Source: Aporrectodea caliginosa (lineage: Eukaryota; Annelida; Clitellata; Crassiclitellata; Lumbricidae). Taken from it: DNA of 64,000 bases. Below, piece by piece: positions 48,436 through 59,233 of the stretch; positions within the stretch are counted from its first letter, which is position 1, and each line of letters starts with the position of its first letter. Location of the stretch: contig JACEVL010006449.1 in the NCBI GenBank assembly GCA_020284085.1, forward strand, positions 100,001 through 164,000, read 5' to 3'. The notes under the pieces were generated by a model that was given only the letters and a program-made list of their open reading frames with translations, did not search any database and was not told where the DNA came from. Both the position numbers and the translations under genes were made by a program.

Positions 48436-48554
48436 TGAATATTTTTATAGAGCCTTTCAAAAACCTTTATTACTCTATGACCCTTGCTTTGGTCAAATCG
48501 GAAATGCATCGATGACCATGCTGAGTCAACCTTTTACCGAACCAACTGAAATAA

Positions 48555-48715
48555 AGGAGAGAGGCAGAGAAAGACACAGACAGAGACAGACATACAGAGA
48601 GACAGAGAGACAGAGAGACAGAATGCCAGAGAGACAGAAAGACAGAGATAAAGAGCAAGAGACGAAAACAGAGAGAGGAGGAGGAGGCAGAGAGAGAGAA
48701 GCAGAGAGAGAGAAT

Positions 48716-48746
<31 letters not shown>

Positions 48747-48755
48747 CTTTGGTTA
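48555..48755 (+). repeat. (CAGAGA)n/(CAGA)n array
   Basis: Purine-rich compound repeat. Confidence 0.85.
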
Positions 48756-49054
48756 AACTTTTTCTCCATCATTTCGCTGATAAACACAAGTAGAAGCTAT
48801 ATATATGGAAAGACTGAGGTCGACTGGAACTTGGATACGTTTCCTAATTACCTCCATTTGGCGTATTAGCAGAGAGAGGCGCAGATCTAATAAGTCGCCA
48901 ACAGGAGTATCGAGCTTCAGGCTGCTCTCAGGGAATGGCTCAGACGCAGGGAACGTAATTTAGGCAGACAATTCCAAGAGAAGGACAGTTAAACATACAG
49001 AGAAAAAGACAGACGGACAGACGGAAACGCATGCAGAAAGCGTGCGTTTGTGTG

Positions 49055-49470
49055 AGTACAGACAGACAGACAGACAGGCAGAAGATAGACATAAACACGC
49101 GGACAGACAGACAAATGGACAGACAGACAGAAACATTGAAAGACAAAAACAGTAACAGAGACATACAGACAAACATACAGATAGACAGACAAACATACAG
49201 AGAGAGAGACAGACAGACAGAGACAGAGACAGAGACAGAGAGAAATAGAGACAGAGAGACAGAGACAGAGAGACACAGAGAGAGAGACAGACAGACAGAC
49301 AGAGACAGAGACAGAGAGACAGAGAGAGACAGACAGACAGACAGACAGAGACATACAGAGACAGGCAGAGAGACAGAGAGAGACAGAGAGAGACATAGAG
49401 ACAGAGACAGACAGACAGACAGAGACAGAGACAGAGACAGAGACAGAGACAGAGACAGAGACAGAGTCTA
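49055..49470 (+). repeat. (CAGA)n/(GACAGA)n array
   Basis: Compound repeat, the complement in type of the array at 805-1201. Confidence 0.9.
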
Positions 49471-49959
49471 ACTCAATCACTCGCTCATTCGCTTACTCAC
49501 TCGCTTACTCACTCGCTCACTGCTGGCTCATTCATTCTCATTCGCTGTTCACAAGGCTTCCCATTTTTTATCACATTGTTTTTACTGGTTTCTCTAAACC
49601 CTTATTATTATAAAGATCCATCTCGAATCGGCGATCACGTGACCTATCTTTGAGCGCCTGGCGCCCCCTTCCTGGCTCCGCGAGATGCAGCCCAGCGCTT
49701 CACAACGACGAACAAGAAATCTCAATTAACCATTACCATCTAATTAGGCCACCTACATGGCATGCATCCTCCTCTCCAGCACAAGAGAACCATGCGTCCT
49801 ATAGCAATATGGTTTTATACTTATACATGTTCAATGCGCATACATACTAAACCTGCATCAGTACAAAAAAGCATAAGAACTTATATATACATACAAAAAC
49901 GTACATACGTAGGCTACATACACACATACGTAGGCCTACGTAGGTCTATATATATATAT

Positions 49960-49960
<1 letters not shown>

Positions 49961-50040
<80 letters not shown>
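49961..50040. repeat. (CA)n-(TA)n compound array
   Basis: About 25 CA units followed by TA units. Confidence 0.95.
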
Positions 50041-50044
<4 letters not shown>

Positions 50045-50192
50045 CATCACATTGGAACACATAGCCTACTTACCTTTGCCATAGATACATAATTATATTA
50101 TATAATTATATTGTGCGAAATGTAAATACGAAACTAACTAAATTTTCACGTCATGTCTCCAAGTATATACATGCAATTGAACGGTGGACAAG

Positions 50193-50229
<37 letters not shown>

Positions 50230-50232
<3 letters not shown>

Positions 50233-50668
50233 GTGTACCTAAGTTTGGTGGTGTACCTAAGTTTGGCCACATCTCTGCCTTTATGCGCGATGTCCTCCAC
50301 TGGCTCCCGGTCCAGCAGCGCATCAATTATAGAGTCTCATCTATTGTCTGGCAATGTGTTCTGGGTAGAGCACCTACCTATCTCCAGGAGCTCTTCACAT
50401 TGACTTCGGTCTGCTCTGGTCGCCGATCTCTGCGCTCGGCTTCTAGAGGTGACTTTATGGTACCACATGCTCGCTCTGCCACCAGACAGCGTCGGGCTTT
50501 CTCGATAGTGGTTCCTTCTCTTTGGAATGGTCTCCCCTCTGACCTGCGTTCTCTTCCACGAGACTTCTCTTCTTCTTTTTATAAATTACTTAAGACCTTC
50601 CTTTTTGACCGGGCCTGGGTCGGGAGCGCTTCTGAGTAGTAACCTTGAAGGGGCGCTATATAAATCTC

Positions 50669-50675
<7 letters not shown>
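50230..50675 (+). mobile_element. LINE C-terminal fragment (CR1/L2-like) with 3' tail
   Basis: An open frame of about 135 codons reads LHWLPVQQRINYRV, then RAPTYLQEL, AFSIVVPSLWNGLPSDLR and LLKTFLFDRAW. This is the conserved C-terminal region downstream of the reverse transcriptase in CR1/L2-type non-LTR elements. The stop is followed by GGGGCGCTATATAAAT and then a (TAGA)n tail. The 5' end is truncated at a (TA)n run, so the RT core is missing. Confidence 0.85.
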
Positions 50676-50739
<64 letters not shown>

Positions 50740-50740
50740 G
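50671..50740 (+). repeat. (TAGA)n tail of the 50230 LINE, then (TA)n
   Basis: Starts immediately after the LINE terminus. Confidence 0.9.
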
Positions 50741-51129
50741 ATAGAGACAGACAGAAAACAGACAAACAGACAAACAGACAAGCAAACAAACAATACATAT
50801 GCAATATATATATGTATATATATATAGATATATATTGCATAAAATCAGATGCTCTATATACAAATTCACTTATTGTACATGGTGTAGAGATAACCTCATG
50901 GACAAGGGTCATCGATCTTATAAATTGCATTTATCGAATCGTTGTACGTGTGAAGTTTCGTTGAACACTTCGGTTCCGGCGTTAAGACTACTGCTGCGGC
51001 TTGTTAAGGACTCACACTGGGTGACCCTGAGATTAGTGGCTTGCGGGTAGCTAATGATACTCCGCTGTATAAGTGGGGTGGAGTGAAATGTTCGTGACCG
51101 GACTTGACAATCTCTACCTCGATCGGGGC

Positions 51130-51249
51130 AAACGAAACAAGTATCAACTCCGCTACTGTTTGTACTCTGACAGTGCCAGTCCCAAGCCTGGATGACGGAG
51201 GAGGGCGACGCTAATGATCTTTGTAATCACACAGTGTCGTTAAACCGAA
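51130..51249. mobile_element. Half copy of the 41312 foldback element
   Basis: It shares AACTCCGCTACTGTTTG, CTGACAGTGCCAGTCCCAAG, GGAGGAGGGCGACGCTAATG and the GTCGTTAAAC end with the right half of 41312-41564. A (CAAT)n microsatellite follows immediately. Confidence 0.5.
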
Positions 51250-51258
51250 ACTACTACT

Positions 51259-51306
<48 letters not shown>
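51259..51306 (+). repeat. (CAAT)n array
   Basis: About 12 CAAT units after the foldback half copy. Confidence 0.9.
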
Positions 51307-51569
51307 GCCGTTTATTGAATCAACAACAGCACAATTAATTAACAATCATGTCGTTTAAAAAAAATGTTAATCTGCTGATGCCGTCAACAGGACAGCCCTA
51401 AAGGATAAAATAATCCGCTATTGCAGGGCTGCCCTTTTCCATATTATACATTTACTGATGGCAAGACGATTTTTATGATCATATAAGCTTAGTTATAGAA
51501 AATTCAACTTAAATAACAATTTTAGGGCTAAATCATAGCCAAACAACTAAATAACAAAACATTGCAGTA

Positions 51570-51965
51570 CAAGATTGTTACTACGTAACAAGTATCAGCG
51601 ATGGAAGGGTGACAGTGAGAATGCACGCGTAGACACTAGGGCCTATGTGAAGAAGTTGAACAGTTGCTCTAACACTCTAACGTACATTGACCTCATGATT
51701 ATACATAGGCTACTACCCTTTAAAGATAATAGAAATTTTAGTCCTTGTGTCCTTTACCGGAAATTGGTACCAATAATCTGAGAGTCTTTGTCAAAATGTA
51801 CCAGTTGACACTAAATTCCATCTTTTGAACCTTCCTGTTAACATTAGCTTTATATTTTGATTCTACATGTATCTTTTAATTATTCGTTTGAACTAGCTGT
51901 AATCAGTTGCGGTGTGTCGGCTGTTTTTGTGTGTGTGCCAATAAACGAATATTATAATAATAATT
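51570..51965 (+). mobile_element. Degenerate retroposon fragment with CAATAAACGAATATTAT terminus
   Basis: The 3' end CAATAAACGAATATTAT followed by AATAATAAT resembles family B. The preceding sequence has a 60-codon open frame with no recognised domain. The 5' boundary is not visible. Confidence 0.4.
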
Positions 51966-52075
51966 GTCCACGAGATGGCTGAATGGTTACATGCTAGCAC
52001 GAAGATTGGAAGGACGTGTGTTCGACACCCGCTAGCCCCATAAGGTTGACTCAGCCTTCCACTCACTAGGGGTGA
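51966..52075 (+). mobile_element. tRNA-like SINE head
   Basis: GAGATGGCTGAATGGTTACA (A-box region) is followed by GTGTGTTCGACACCCGC (B box) and a short body ending CTTCCACTCAC. It lies head-to-head with the minus SINE at 52130, joined by a tandem CCAGAAAAGTAGAA repeat. Confidence 0.55.
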
Positions 52076-52080
52076 CTGTA

Positions 52081-52137
52081 ACCAGAAAAGTAGAACACCA
52101 GAAAAGTAGAAAGCCAGAAAAGTAGAAAACCAGAAAA
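52081..52137 (+). repeat. (CCAGAAAAGTAGAA)n tandem repeat
   Basis: Three to four units of about 15 bp at the junction of two oppositely oriented SINEs. Confidence 0.8.
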
Positions 52138-52300
52138 CGGTCAGTGCACAGTCAGTGTACTTATTTTATAACTGAGTTTCCTAGTGGGCGTAAGTGAAGC
52201 AGAAATTTAGAATCGTCTTCCTCCTGCAACGGGGATTTGAACCACCGAACTAGCACTTGAAGTCTAGCTCGCTAACCACTAGACCACTGTGCACCCTATC
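52130..52300 (-). mobile_element. tRNA-derived SINE (family A-related)
   Basis: On the minus strand it reads GTGGTCTAGTGGTTAGCGAG (A box) then GGTGGTTCAAATCCCC (B box), followed by AAATTTCTGCTTCAC, GCCCACTAGG and GTACACTGACTGTGCAC. The core resembles family A. Confidence 0.65.
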
Positions 52301-52702
52301 ATCGCATACTGTCATGCATTGGATGCCACAGAATTCAAAGGAATTGTCACTAACGATCATGATGATTGTGTGCCATAGTCAAATATGGATATAGGCCTAC
52401 ACTGTGCATGGTATAGCGTCGGCTAAGGCGCTATATAAATCGTCACATACATACTACATGGTCTATTCAATATGTGCCATATTTTGACGGCTTCTAAATC
52501 AATTGTACACATAAATACAGTCATCGATTATCGATCTGTGCGTTGTCATAGCGTTGACAGATTCAATAAATCAGATCAGATTCTGTTTTGTATAGCGTTA
52601 TAACCAGTTGTGTTGTATAACGTGTGTATTTCAGTTGCGTAAGGAAGTTTATCTCGGTTGGACGGATTATTCGTATATATATAATACAAATATATATATA
52701 TG

Positions 52703-52733
<31 letters not shown>

Positions 52734-52908
52734 TATATACGTTTTCTGCTATGTTGCTGGCGTGCGTGTTCCTGTTGTTAGGTGTTGATTTCAATTTGTG
52801 CTACATGCTGTTTTAAACTCGCGTTCCATATGCTCTAGCTGTTGTGTTTCTGTTGCGTATCATGCACAGCTGTGTTGTTAAAGTTGCGTTTCTGTTGTGT
52901 TAGACAGT

Positions 52909-53028
52909 TAGAGGCTTGTTTGTATTGTTACAGTTGTGTTTCTGCTGCGTTTCAGGCGTGTTTGTATTGCTACTGTTTCAGGCGTGTTTGTATTGCTACA
53001 GTTGTGTTTCTGTTGTACTGTATTACAG
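52909..53028 (+). promoter_or_regulatory. Tandemly repeated 3' splice-site region with decoy acceptors
   Basis: The sequence before the last exon contains near-copies of the exon's own acceptor and start. CAG followed by GCGTGTTTGTATTGC occurs twice, with AG at 52954-52955 and 52980-52981. A degraded earlier copy lies at about 52912. The true site is CAG followed by GGGTGTTCCTGCTTTGC at 53029. The interspersed TTGTGTTTCTG segments supply polypyrimidine tracts. Using either decoy would extend the exon by 73 or 47 nt and break the frame. Confidence 0.6.
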
Positions 53029-53267
53029 GGGTGTTCCTGCTTTGCTGGGTGCCCTTCTTTACCATAAACATCATGAACGCCATCTGCATACGTTACGATC
53101 TCTTCGACAACCATCGCATATGTCAGATCGATCCGATGCTCTTTTCCTTCTTCGTTTGGCTCGGATACATGAACAGCTTCCTCAACCCGGTCATTTATAC
53201 CATCTTCAACATGGAGTTCCGTCGCGCATTCAAGAACCTTCTGACTGCTAAGTACAAGTGGAGATGA
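53029..53267 (+). CDS. DRD2: D2-like dopamine receptor, terminal exon encoding TM6, ECL3, TM7 and helix 8
   Basis: Last coding exon. The acceptor TTACAG ends at 53028 and the stop TGA is at 53265-53267. With the split Gly codon from the previous exon it reads GVFLLCWVPFF, the TM6 CWxPFF motif with the toggle Trp 6.48 at 53046-53048 and the two aromatic ligand contacts just after it. ECL3 contains two Cys residues (ICIRYD... and RICQID) that could pair. TM7 has the WLGYxNS motif (Trp 7.40 at 53157, Tyr 7.43 at 53166) and NPVIY (Asn 7.49 at 53184, Tyr 7.53 at 53196). Helix 8 (FRRAFKNLL) is followed by only six residues ending in Trp-Arg. The terminal Cys found in many D2 receptors is missing. 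The short tail with a long ICL3 is typical of D2-like receptors. No AATAAA was seen in the first few hundred bases after the stop, and an antisense LINE remnant begins near 53500. Confidence 0.95.
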
Positions 53268-53499
53268 TGGAGAGTTGCAGCAGCTGCTGTTGATGCTTGG
53301 TAGTCGCTGAAAAGAGATGGAGACAGTTACGTGTTTTGTGTAGTGAGGAGCAGATACAGGTGTATGTGTAACAGGTGGTTCCTCATTTGTAATGATGAGG
53401 TCAAGAGTATTTACCGGTGGTAGGGTTGATGTGTGCGTAGGTGTATGCATGTATGTGTGTATATACGGTATGCAATACAACTGTAATGTGATAATGTTA

Positions 53500-54050
53500 A
53501 GAAAATGTTCATTGAAACCGAGCAACAGAAGAGAGTAAGAACCGCAAATAGACTGGAAGAGGTAAGTTTTCAATTCAGAGCGAAAGACAGACTGGCCCGG
53601 TATAGGAGAGTTGCGAACATGAGGAGGTAGAGAGTTCCAGATGGAGGGACCGGCAACTGTGAATGAGCGCCACCCAAAGACAAGACGTGTACTAGGAACA
53701 ACTTACTTTCCAGCAGACCCGCAGATGCTGATCGAAGAGAGGATCGGTGTAACCAATGCTGCAGGGTGTAACCGTGGATGACAAGTAGGATTGCATGTGC
53801 TTTGTACATCGTGCTTTCTACTTGAGTTGTGCCGCATTGATACAGATTTACTTACCTACAGGAAGCCAGTGTAGTAAACGAAGTCCAGGTGTGATATGGC
53901 ATCGGTGTGAGTGTCAAAGGCACAGTCTTGCAGCCGGGTACAAGATATGCAGAAGGATTGTTGCAAGACTATGAGAAGGATACAGTGATCAACGCAGTCA
54001 AAAGCAGCAGGGAAATCAAGAAACAGTAAAAGGCAGTTACATATCCCTTG
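53500..54050 (-). pseudogene. LINE remnant with RT motif A, internally deleted
   Basis: On the minus strand the segment starts with LDFPAAFDCVDHCILL, reverse transcriptase motif A (about 54030-53980), and passes frameshifted sequence. It then continues with FTVAGPSIWNSLPPHVR and FRSELKTYLFQSI (53700-53560), the CR1/L2-type C-terminus. The YxDD catalytic region is missing, so a deletion joined the two parts. It lies antisense, directly downstream of the receptor's last exon, and may overlap its 3' UTR. Confidence 0.75.
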
Positions 54051-54064
54051 TCAACAGTAAGGTG

Positions 54065-54074
54065 TGTATGTATG

Positions 54075-54105
<31 letters not shown>

Positions 54106-54290
54106 GGGCGTGAATGTATTCATGCATGTATGTATGTACTGTACGTATGCATGCATGTATGTATATATGTACATTGTATGTATTTGTGCATGTATTTATG
54201 TATGCATGTATATATGTACGATGTAATCTATTTGTCAATGTATCTATGTGTGTATGTATATATAGTTATATGTATGTATGCATGAGCTCA
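54065..54290 (+). repeat. (GTAT)n degenerate array
   Basis: GTAT with GCAT, GTAC and GTAA variants. It directly adjoins the antisense LINE remnant. Confidence 0.85.
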
Positions 54291-54876
54291 TACATATCGC
54301 ATTATAAATGGGCTCCTATATATAGGCTTTAATGGAGCCACAAAATTGCCCCACGTAGACAACAAATTGGCATCATATTCGATTTAATTAGCCTATTACA
54401 GAGCTCTCTGATATTGACGGCAATTGTGTCCTAGCTACTACATGACATCATTTGTTATATAAATTAGACAAAGACTGCGATTTGTGACTCTTGTTGCATG
54501 CACGAAATCTGTCCTTTTCCCTCTTTTTAAATGGCTCACCAAAAATATTTAGTAATATGCCTTTTTCTTGTCAAAGTCGTAGCCAATCAGAGAAGTCAGG
54601 TCGAAAATTAGGCAAGACTGCTATAGGCCCTATCTATATCGCTGCTTTTGAAGTTCAGTAGGCCATATATAATCACTATGGTAACAGGACGAAGCGATTG
54701 GGTTGGTAGTTCCAGCATTTGACGACATCTTGTGGCAACCGGGCAGTTGATCTCGCCCTCCTGTTTCCACGGTAGGGACAGAGCTTCTCATTTGAGGCGA
54801 TCGATCGATCGATCGCCTACGAAAGGTCTGGTGGATCGGTAAATCGATCGTGCTCGATGAGTTAGATTTCAAGATT

Positions 54877-54877
54877 C

Positions 54878-54938
<61 letters not shown>
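54877..54938 (+). repeat. (ATT)n array
   Basis: About 20 ATT units. Confidence 0.9.
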
Positions 54939-55379
54939 AACTTTATTAATTATCATTATCATTATTATAGTTTAGCGTAGTCTGAGCGTGTACAATATGA
55001 AACTGGACATTTCCATATGTACTCCGTGTAACGTATTTTCTGGTAACCTGTGAAGAATCACCAGGACACTCAGTCTGAGTCCATAAAAATGTCAGTGGAT
55101 GTGTGGATTTTTTCTTCTGTTTTTCGTTGAAGCGGTCTTTATACAAAAAGAATTCTTGCTTAGGAAACGGAGTGTGCATTAGATAATTAGAGCACCTTCA
55201 GTCAGCTGGAGCTCTGCGCCCCACCAGCGGAGGTATGCAGGTGCCACGCCATCGTGCATAAACTGCAGTCCATTGTCCAGGTGCATGTATGGATAGGAAA
55301 CTCTTGGACCCTTGAATCCCATGGCTTTGACCCTGTTCGGCAAACATTCTCAGCCTACACCCAACTCGCAACGGTTTAG

Positions 55380-55440
55380 ATGAGTTATCACTTTTGAGTG
55401 GCCTTTGAAAAGCGCTATATTAGGCAGGTTTATTCGTTTA
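55380..55440 (+). mobile_element. Retroposon 3' terminus leading into (ACAT)n
   Basis: CTTTGAAAAGCGCTATATTA followed by GGCAGGTTTATTCG and a 260-bp (ACAT)n microsatellite. Confidence 0.4.
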
Positions 55441-55705
55441 TACATACATACGTACATACATACGTACATACATACATACATACATACATACATACATACA
55501 TACATACACACATACATACATACATACATACATACATACATACATGCACATTCATACATACAAATATACATGCATACATACATACATACATACATACATA
55601 CATACATACATGCACATTCATACATACACATATACGTGTATTCATATACATACATAAACACACCTGCAAGTCCTGCATACATTCATACACACACACACAT
55701 ACCAA
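55438..55705 (+). repeat. (ACAT)n array
   Basis: ACAT units with CGTA and a CATGCACATTCAT motif that occurs twice. Confidence 0.9.
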
Positions 55706-56600
55706 TTTAATCAGTTGTCGTTTTTGCCATTATCACAATCTTCTCACGTCCAGTAACAGACCAGCAATCATCAGATTCGCCTTCACTACAATACTACGTG
55801 GGTCAGATGCACTTGGTTGTGTCAACAGGGTCCCAGTGATGAAGCGATTCGCACCGCCGCCCGTGGCGAACCGCTGGTTCCTCTCCAATTTCGCAAATCG
55901 ACTCGGAGTATATCCGAGTGCATCTTCTTCCAGCAATCAACATCAATCCTAATTTCCCATTGCACGCACGGCCGTAACTCTTCCGCTTGTCGACTCGTAG
56001 CTAAGAAAATCATGTCCAGCTTATCTTCAGACGCAGTACAGGTTCAGTCAACTATGAACAGCCCGAAGAGGGACGGATCTGCCGACCACTCCTTAAGTCA
56101 GAGGGGGCTATAGAACGAGTACCGTCCTGCAAGCTTCCGCCCTCCAGCTGAGAGGTTCCTGCATAAGATCCAGCTGTAATCATGCGCGAATTTCTGGAAA
56201 CAGGACTGCAAGCGGGAACCTATGTCGGTGTGTTCTCGTGTAGCCTATTGAATCGTTCTTCGGGTACACTCTGACGCTAACTAGGAATACATGCGGGCAG
56301 TTCCAACGTTAAAAATACGTATAGTTACAACAATAAATGTACATAAAGTTCTAAACTAAATGTACATATAGTTCCAAGCTAAATGTACACACAGTTCCAA
56401 CACTAAAATACGTAGGCTTAGGCTAAGTCTTACAGCCTAGTTCCAATATGACACTCGAGAGGCAATTTCATACTGCCTTAAAATTAATCACACCCGGTTA
56501 GATCTGTCAATATGATTTAGCAAATTTGCGAGGTTCCTTGATAGGCGACATACATAAGCCTACACACACAAAGCATAGGCCTACATGTATTATGCATACA
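55706..56600. other. No gene seen
   Basis: GC-richer patch at 55790-56110 with short overlapping open frames in both strands. I recognise no protein motif. Confidence 0.4.
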
Positions 56601-56611
56601 AGCATTATAGG

Positions 56612-56935
56612 CATGCATGCATGCATGCATGCATGCATGCATGCATGTAATAATGTCCGTCCATCCATCCATCCATCCATCCATCCATCCATCCATGGGC
56701 GTATCCAGATAAAAATTTCTGGAGGGGTTTTAAGATTGGGGGTTGCATTGTTGGAAATGGTCGCAAAAGTTCAGGTTTTTGCTATTTCGCATGTAAAAAC
56801 ATATAATTTTTTCGGAAACTTATTTGGGAGGGTTTGAACCCGTAAACCACCCCTACATGCACCCATGCATCCATGCATCCATCCATACATGCACACATAG
56901 CCTACATACATACATACATACTGTACATGCATACA

Positions 56936-57002
<67 letters not shown>

Positions 57003-57016
57003 CGACGACGACGACG
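56612..57016 (+). repeat. (GCAT)n, (CCAT)n and (GAT)n/(GAC)n arrays
   Basis: (GCAT)n at 56612-56650, (CCAT)n at 56658-56697, and (GAT)n switching to (GAC)n at 56935-57016. The MITE at 56695 lies between them. Confidence 0.9.
56695..56875. mobile_element. MITE copy beginning with CATGGGCGTA
   Basis: It starts CATGGGCGTATCCAG after a (CCAT)n run and ends CTACATGCACCCATG, an imperfect inverted repeat. The interior is similar to 5975-6140 (CGCAAAAGTT, TATTTCGCAT, TTATTTGGG, GGTTTGAACCC). The superfamily is not assigned, because the simple-repeat flanks hide any target duplication. Confidence 0.5.
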
Positions 57017-57513
57017 AAGACAATGATTTAGCAAAGATCCCAAGCATGGGCGTGCAAGGGGCTGCCCCCTGGATTTTGCACATATTTGCAGAGAAATTTT
57101 GATTATTTTGGTTATTACAACACGATTTTCAACTTGATTATCGAAAAAAACACTAAATTCTTTAGGTAATTATTTAAAATTAACACATGAAGCATAAGAT
57201 TAATTAGTAAGGACTGTAAGGTATACAGTGTAACCGACCGTTAAAATTTGGCACGCTCTACAAGTTCCCGCTATATCTTTGTTTATGCGTATTTTTGAAA
57301 TTTTAGCGTATATAGTTAGTTCTCTCTTGGTAATATGAAAATTCACATTGTCAAACCCCAGACGGCGAAGTGCTTTCACTCAGTCGTGTCGACTAATAAT
57401 TATTGGTATCGTATTCCATTTAGCCTACCAGCGGCTCTTCTATAGCTGTTGTTTTTGGCCGATCGTTAAAGAGATAACAGGTCCGGCCCGGTGAACCGCG
57501 TATAGTCAGGACG

Positions 57514-57574
<61 letters not shown>

Positions 57575-58203
57575 ATATACAAATATTATATATATACAAA
57601 TATATATTCAAACATATAGGCCTATAATTGACACTGGCTGGAGCGACAGTCTGACTAAGTAATCAGCTTCTTCCCTTAGATACCAGCTAACACACGTTCT
57701 GACAGACTTTTTAAACATCTTTGTTGTCGCACGGGTCGTTAAACCTGGGACAATAATAGTCCCAATGATGGTCCCAGGTTACACTTGAACCTCTACTACT
57801 ACGCTTTGCGAGTCACTCGGGCAGTAGCCTATTACAGGAACGTAGAAGACGAACACTTCTGAGTAGGACAATTTCGTAGGAACTGTGAAGGTCGACTGCT
57901 TTGAGGGTAGCAAAACTTCGTAGGAACGGAACAGAAATTTCAGGCAACATAGATACATGTAGAGTGATAAATGAGTTTGGACAAGAACCCAAACGATTGC
58001 AGTTGTTATTTCAAGAATAAGGTAAGGTTTCAGTCATATACAATTTTATTAGTCTATAATACTAGTTTTTGAAAATGAATGTTCATGAATATTTTCGCAT
58101 GTTGGATCCGCGCCAGAGGATCGAGAGGTATTGTCGAAGGTGGAGTGATCGGTTGCTTTCGACACACCCTATGTACCTAGCCTATTTAGTGCGACAACTA
58201 TTT

Positions 58204-58320
58204 GAAAGTTTGCGCCCCCCTGGAAAAATTCCTGCGGACGCCCATGATCCCAAGATTGCTACGCAAAATCCCAAGATCCGAAGTCGACCCCAAAATCCGA
58301 AGATCTTGAGAAATTATGGT
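58204..58320. mobile_element. Partial MITE fragment related to the 58815 element
   Basis: GCCCCCCTGGAAAAATTCC followed by GCGGACGCCCATG looks like one MITE terminus. The adjoining CCCAAGATTGC, CAAAATCCCAAGATC and AAGTCGACCCCAAAA are the reverse complement of sequence at 58835-58920. It is probably an inverted second copy. Confidence 0.35.
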
Positions 58321-58814
58321 GATGGCAACAAATGTCAGAAACTGTTGAAAACTGTAGTGAGACCGATGACAATTCTGTGATGACGAAAGTGATGACGCCA
58401 CTACACAGAGTATGATGACGTCGACAACGCTTTTATCTCGCCAACATAAAATGACGTCAACACGATCGGAGTTCCCACTGGCATCAATTATTGACTTCTG
58501 TATGAGATTGATTTTTGCGAGAGTGGGTGGGCGGACGGACGGGTAGAGGAGAGGAATGGGCATCAGTGCTAGCGACTCCAAGCCACTGAATTAGTCGTGC
58601 TAAAGCAGACTGTATGGGAGGACTATTGGCTGAAGGCTGACGACAGAGGTGGGGAGAGGCCATATCGTTCGAGCCCGCCAATAAATATGCCACATCCTTT
58701 TATGAATGTCGACAATGGCATATTTTCGTTGGCATACGCCATCGACTCTGCTTGTAAGATCCGTCGCCAGAGGCGCCGTCCTTGGCTTTGTATAAACCAC
58801 TGATGCCTCTGAAG

Positions 58815-59233
58815 CAGGGCCTCCACTCCTTGGGATTTTCCCAAGATCTTGGGAATTTTTGGGTCGACTTGGGGTCTGGAAATTTTGCATAACAATCTTG
58901 GGATTTTTTCTAAGGTCTACAGACTAGTTTTTACCGGACTTTCCAACAGTGGCAGCGAATCAGCTTAGAAAAAACTCGCTCTGGAAGACGTTTATTATTA
59001 TTGTAACTTGTAAACATTGCAATTTGTTAATTCAATGCTATGCTCCAGTTTTTTCTTTGCAAGTTCTTAGCTCGACATTTTCGTGAATCATTGTGATTGC
59101 TAAAACGCATTTCATATTTCATCACAACTTTTTCCTTTTCAGTTACTTGGGATTTTCTGGTACAATTTTGGCCAATCTTGGGAATTTTGTTGGAAGATCT
59201 TGGGATTTCTGAAAATGGAGAGTGGTAGCACTG
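58815..59233. mobile_element. hAT-like MITE, 419 bp
   Basis: The left end CAGGGCCTCCACTCC matches the reversed right end CAGTGCTACCACTC at most positions. Flanking 8-bp repeats CTCTGAAG (58807-58814) and CTCCGAAG (59234-59241) match at 7 of 8. The interior carries several copies of CTTGGGATTTT and AAGATCTTGGG in both orientations. No coding capacity. Confidence 0.75.

Larger units (their letters stand above)
32691..53028 (+). other. Giant intron of the D2-like receptor gene (about 20.3 kb)
   Basis: GTGAGT donor at 32691 and TTACAG acceptor ending at 53028. The phases of the flanking exons match (phase 1 within a Gly codon). From memory this position, between LG and VF at the TM6 entry, is also an intron in vertebrate DRD2. 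The intron contains a TTCCGTCC tract, a possible hAT-like MITE, the (TCTAA)n satellite, a minisatellite, a foldback element, a piggyBac-like MITE, several LINE and SINE fragments and many microsatellites, listed separately. Confidence 0.9.

Noticed and set aside
52908..53573. Minus-strand 221-codon frame across the last exon
   Set aside because: Its 5' part is LINE C-terminal sequence in another frame and the rest is the shadow of the receptor exon.
58069..58200. Possible Harbinger-type transposase N-terminus (HEYFRM)
   Set aside because: Only a six-residue resemblance. The following residues do not match the family and no other transposase motif is present.
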